From: Amblyornis subalaris
Lineage: Eukaryota; Chordata; Aves; Passeriformes; Ptilonorhynchidae
Assembly (NCBI GenBank): GCA_018881555.1
Contig: JACAXG010000052.1
Coordinates: 1,302,001-1,366,000, forward strand
Length of the DNA: 64,000 bases
Reading direction: 5' to 3'
Part shown: in pieces, positions 60,601-64,000 of the stretch
Layout: the number at the start of each line of letters is the position of its first letter
Position numbering within the stretch: position 1 is the first letter of the stretch
The notes under the pieces: model-generated
Database searches by the model: none
Told to the model about the DNA's origin: nothing
The model's input: only the letters and a program-made list of their open reading frames with translations
Program-made: the position numbers and the translations under genes

Positions 60601-62327
60601 GGGAATTTATCTAACCCTGCCCAAAATCTACCTAGATATTGAGGTCTTCAACTTGGTATTTTCAGGAGAATTCTTTCAAATCCAAGAAAAACATGTTGCT
60701 CATATTTGGTTGAGGGGAGAGGGGGGTTCTGTGAGGTTTTTAAAAATAATGATTTTTTTAAATATCAAATTACTTCTAATTATATTTCATTTTAGTACAA
60801 TGTTAAATATTCCTGTGAAAAATAAAAGGTTTTGACATTCAAAAAGTTTTAAGCTTGAAAGACCTTTCTGCTCTCCTCTCCTGCACAGTTGTGGAGAAGT
60901 TTAGAAAAATGTATTTTTAAGTTTAAGAAAGATGCAGAAAACATGTACTCATCTGAATATCAACCATGGATTAGGATGTCATCAGTGCAGATATAAGGCT
61001 CTGTCTTTACAGACTTATTGGTGTGGCTTCATCCTAGACACCTTACTTCTGAAATGTATTCCTTATGGTGCAAGCATTTGACTTCTTTTGTTGATATTTG
61101 TTTAGATAAGTTTTAAAAGTCCCTTGTGTCACATAAGACAAAAATCTAAATCTACAGTTTTGTGGTTAGAAAAATTCTGTAGGAAATCTGGCATGAAGTA
61201 CTAAACAAGTACCTAAAGTATCATAAACACCAGGCTACAAGATTACTGTAACTTATCNCAAAAATTCCATCATAGGTAGAAATTTTCATCGGTTTCATTT
61301 TAAAAAAAGGCTTCTCTATTTTTTTGAATTTATTTAGATAGATTAGCATTTTAGATGGAAAAGATTCCTCATCAGTTCTGCTGCCTCTTCTTGCTTGAAT
61401 CACATTTTCATTGTACTTTCAGAAGTATGATAAAGTAAGTGAGATCTATTCTGTTAACTAATTTTCTTTCTTTTATTTTCACAATAGATTTCTTTTAAAG
61501 GAAACAAGATTCTCGTTAAGCCATGCTTATGGTTAATCATGACAGTGATTCTTTTTAAACTATGTTTAAATGAAAATAAGTCAAAGTCATTAAATGCAGA
61601 ACACTGGATGCTGTGACCCAGAAGTTTTCTAAATAAAGGATCATGCATATCTGAAAAATATGCATGCACCGCACCTCGATAAAACTTACTTACATTTAGA
61701 TTAGTGATTTATTAAAAAGAAAAGAATAATTACTTGAAATGTTTACAATTCTCATCTTACATTTTTCAAGAACAAAACAATTTCATATACCTATCCAGTA
61801 TATGATTTGGGGCATGTGGGTGGTAGTCCTTTTTAAGAGATTATAAAATCTTTGTCAAATATATAAATAGATGGGCAAAATAGCACTGTGACAGGTGGTT
61901 AGAGGTATTTACTTTTGCTTGGATTAAATTTGGATTTGCTTGCAATTAAACGTGAACACTCAAGTGTTGAAGTGTCCAGTTTTTAACACAGCTTTATTGT
62001 ACACTCACAACATATTACACAATATACCCAGGCATGCAGATCACAGTTCATTTGTGGACTGTGGACATCTAGTAGGTCTGTTCAGTTTTCCAAATACAGG
62101 TGTTCAGTGCCATTTGAAGTTCCCTGGAGAAGCCAGGACATACAGATAAGAGGACCTATTGGAGACCTGCACTGCTGACTGGCAGCTGATCTGCATGGTC
62201 AGTGGCAGCTTCAGAGCTATTCAGCTCATCCTGAAATCAATGGTATCCTGAAAAGAGATGAATGAAGGTGAGTGTTCTCAGAGAACACACACTGTGTGGG
62301 TTAGACCTCTGTTGCCTATAAAGCCTA
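51695..62327. other. Long unassigned AT-rich interval
   Basis: About 10.6 kb, the most AT-rich part of the window around 52900-58300. Frames are short. Only low-complexity items were recognised: T-rich at about 52161-52176, A-rich at 55760-55772 and 59165-59188. CATTTCATTAATT is repeated at about 59737-59770. No gene, RNA or interspersed repeat could be supported. Confidence 0.55.
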
Positions 62328-62592
62328 TCACAGAATCATAGAAGCAATTAGGCTAGAAAAGACTTCCAAGACCATCGAGTCCAATCCAGCACCTTCACAT
62401 TCTTTGCTAAACCATGGCGCCAAGTGCCACATCTACATGCTTTTTTAACACTTCCAGGGATGGTGATTTCACCACTTCCCTGAGCAGCTTGTTCCAAAAC
62501 CTGAACACCCTTTCGGTGAAGAAATTTTTCCTAATACCCAAAATAAACCTCTCCTGGTGTAACTCCAGGCCATATCCTCTTGTCTCGATCAA
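62328..62592 (-). mobile_element. CR1 LINE, 5'-truncated
   Basis: Read on the plus strand, it starts with the reverse complement of the CR1 tail (TCACAGAATCATAGAAGC), then TAGAAAAGACTTCCAAGACC and ATCGAGTCCAATCCAGCACC. The minus-strand translation gives the CR1 ORF2 C-terminus with RKNFFTERV, WNKLLREVV, SPSLEV and VDVALGAMV before the stop at 62407-62409. The 5' limit is approximate; similarity fades near 62592 although the frame stays open to 62670. Confidence 0.93.
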
Positions 62593-64000
62593 GTATAATG
62601 TCCACCTTTGTTGACTATAACCTAGATTCCATTTAAATATGGGCACTTTCAATATGGACCTGAATCTCACCCCTAGGGCTCAAAACAATTCCTGAAACCT
62701 AAAGGTCACTAGTAGCTGTCAAGCTATGGCTGCATATCCAACCACCAGTTCATAAAGGCAAGTCCTGTGTCACTTCCCTCGGCCATGTTAACCATGTCTG
62801 CTACATGCACACCAAAGTGTTTCAAATAGCAGTAGATGCTTAGGTTATGCAAGGGAATCAAGCTCTTGCTTTCAGAGCTGGCACCAGCAACCTTTGCTCT
62901 TGAGTGCTGCCTTTCTGTTGCAACACAAGAACTCATAGCAACTTTATTCCTTTAAAACAGGCATCTGACAGCCCTGCATGTCTACATCTCCCCACCATGT
63001 ATGCAAATAATCACTTCCTTAAGTCTTGGTTAGATTGGGTCTTTCAACAGTTGGACAAGAGAATTTATGTCTGCAGCATGACATATGACTTTTTAGTGGA
63101 GGAAATCTGGTCTAGTACCTCGTAAAATACATTGCTGGGATCTAAGTCTTAGAGGGACCATTGGGACTTTCAGTGATGTTAAATTATTCTTTGAAATGTA
63201 ACAATGCACTGATTTTAAAGTCCATCAATGTGGCAATGGACAAATGTCTTATGCACCTGGCAAAAAAATGACATTTAAAAAACAGAGTCTGGCAACAGGA
63301 TATGTGAAGAATATATAAACCAGCTTTCAGCTGGTTAGCTCTGTAACTACACTGAGAATATGGATTAAAATCTTTTGAAAATTGGATAAAAAAGTAAGAG
63401 TCTGAAAAAAATGTTGATAATGTGAAACTAATTCTAGGAAGACCTACGTTTGTGTTTTGCAGCAGCCCCGCAAAATTTATGTTCTGTTTTGATACTATAA
63501 AGAAAAAGGAGAACATTTCTACATTGCCCTTAGATGTAATTCTCTACTACAACAGATTTGAAGATAAAAACTGCTATGCAGAAATTAATAAAAATAACCG
63601 TTATAAGGTTATCTTTATGTTATGATTAGGACCGTGTGAGGAGGTATCTTGTTAAAATCAGTACGATCAAGTTTCTGAGTAACTAAGGATTAGCCATGTG
63701 ACTGAGAACTGGTGATTTAATGTTTTGCTGTTTCCTTGTTTTTAATGCCAAATGATAAATATGCTACTATATTTTATTTCTTTGACTTTGCCTCAGGCTT
63801 TGAGGCTAANAGCAAGCAACAGTGATGATGGATACCATCATTATATTCAATAAAGTATCCCCTATCAAAGGAAGAAATGGTAAGTAAAGAAATTAATGCA
63901 ATTCCAAGCTCTAATCTACTATAATGAACTAAATAAATTTATTTTTAAAAGCTGAATGGAAAAATTTGCATCTTCAAATTAAATTGTAAAACAGACTTCA
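62593..64000. other. Unassigned non-coding sequence
   Basis: A mixed-composition patch (about 62700-62990) then AT-rich DNA to the window end. The 110-codon minus-strand frame at 63184-63516 is Phe/Ser-rich without a domain pattern. Nothing else supported. Confidence 0.55.

Overview
The window is vertebrate, non-coding, AT-rich nuclear DNA, most likely from a bird or another sauropsid. The main evidence is several truncated CR1 (chicken repeat 1) LINEs. They lie at 19606-19663, 21664-22092 and 51386-51694 on the plus strand and at 62328-62592 on the minus strand, and end in the ATTCTATGATTCTGTG-type tail typical of the family. A probable MIR/CORE-SINE relic (24863-25030) and an old endogenous retrovirus also fit an amniote. 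There is no operon structure, rRNA, tRNA, CRISPR array or convincing complete protein-coding gene. The window therefore looks like a gene desert or the inside of a very large intron or intergenic interval.

Layout. 1-600 holds short tandem duplications, including an exact 109-bp copy. About 1570-4484 is the richest region. It contains a broken retroviral integrase on the minus strand (3470-4484), followed downstream on the same strand by a degenerate repeat-encoded reading frame (1570-2226) that I believe is a dispersed avian repeat. 7835-8620 has coding-like but shattered frames and a well-formed pair of splice-like sites. 9307-9415, 34542-34670 and 40293-40650 are long purine or pyrimidine microsatellites, and the last contains a 154-base assembly gap. 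13727-13834 is a weak candidate exon. 14042-14730 holds two diverged copies of an unnamed repeat. About 15940-17430 is a more GC- and GT-rich patch with degenerate TTAGG-like motifs. The rest is unassigned AT-rich sequence.

No genes can be shown to work together here. The only recognisable proteins are decayed retroelement proteins: CR1 ORF2 C-terminal ends and a retroviral integrase. About a hundred isolated single Ns are scattered through the sequence. They look like masked ambiguity codes (heterozygous positions) rather than gaps.

No new biological system was identified. The items most worth a second look are the repeat-encoded reading frame next to the integrase, the candidate exons at 8541-8620 (+) and 13727-13834 (-), and the unnamed two-copy repeat.
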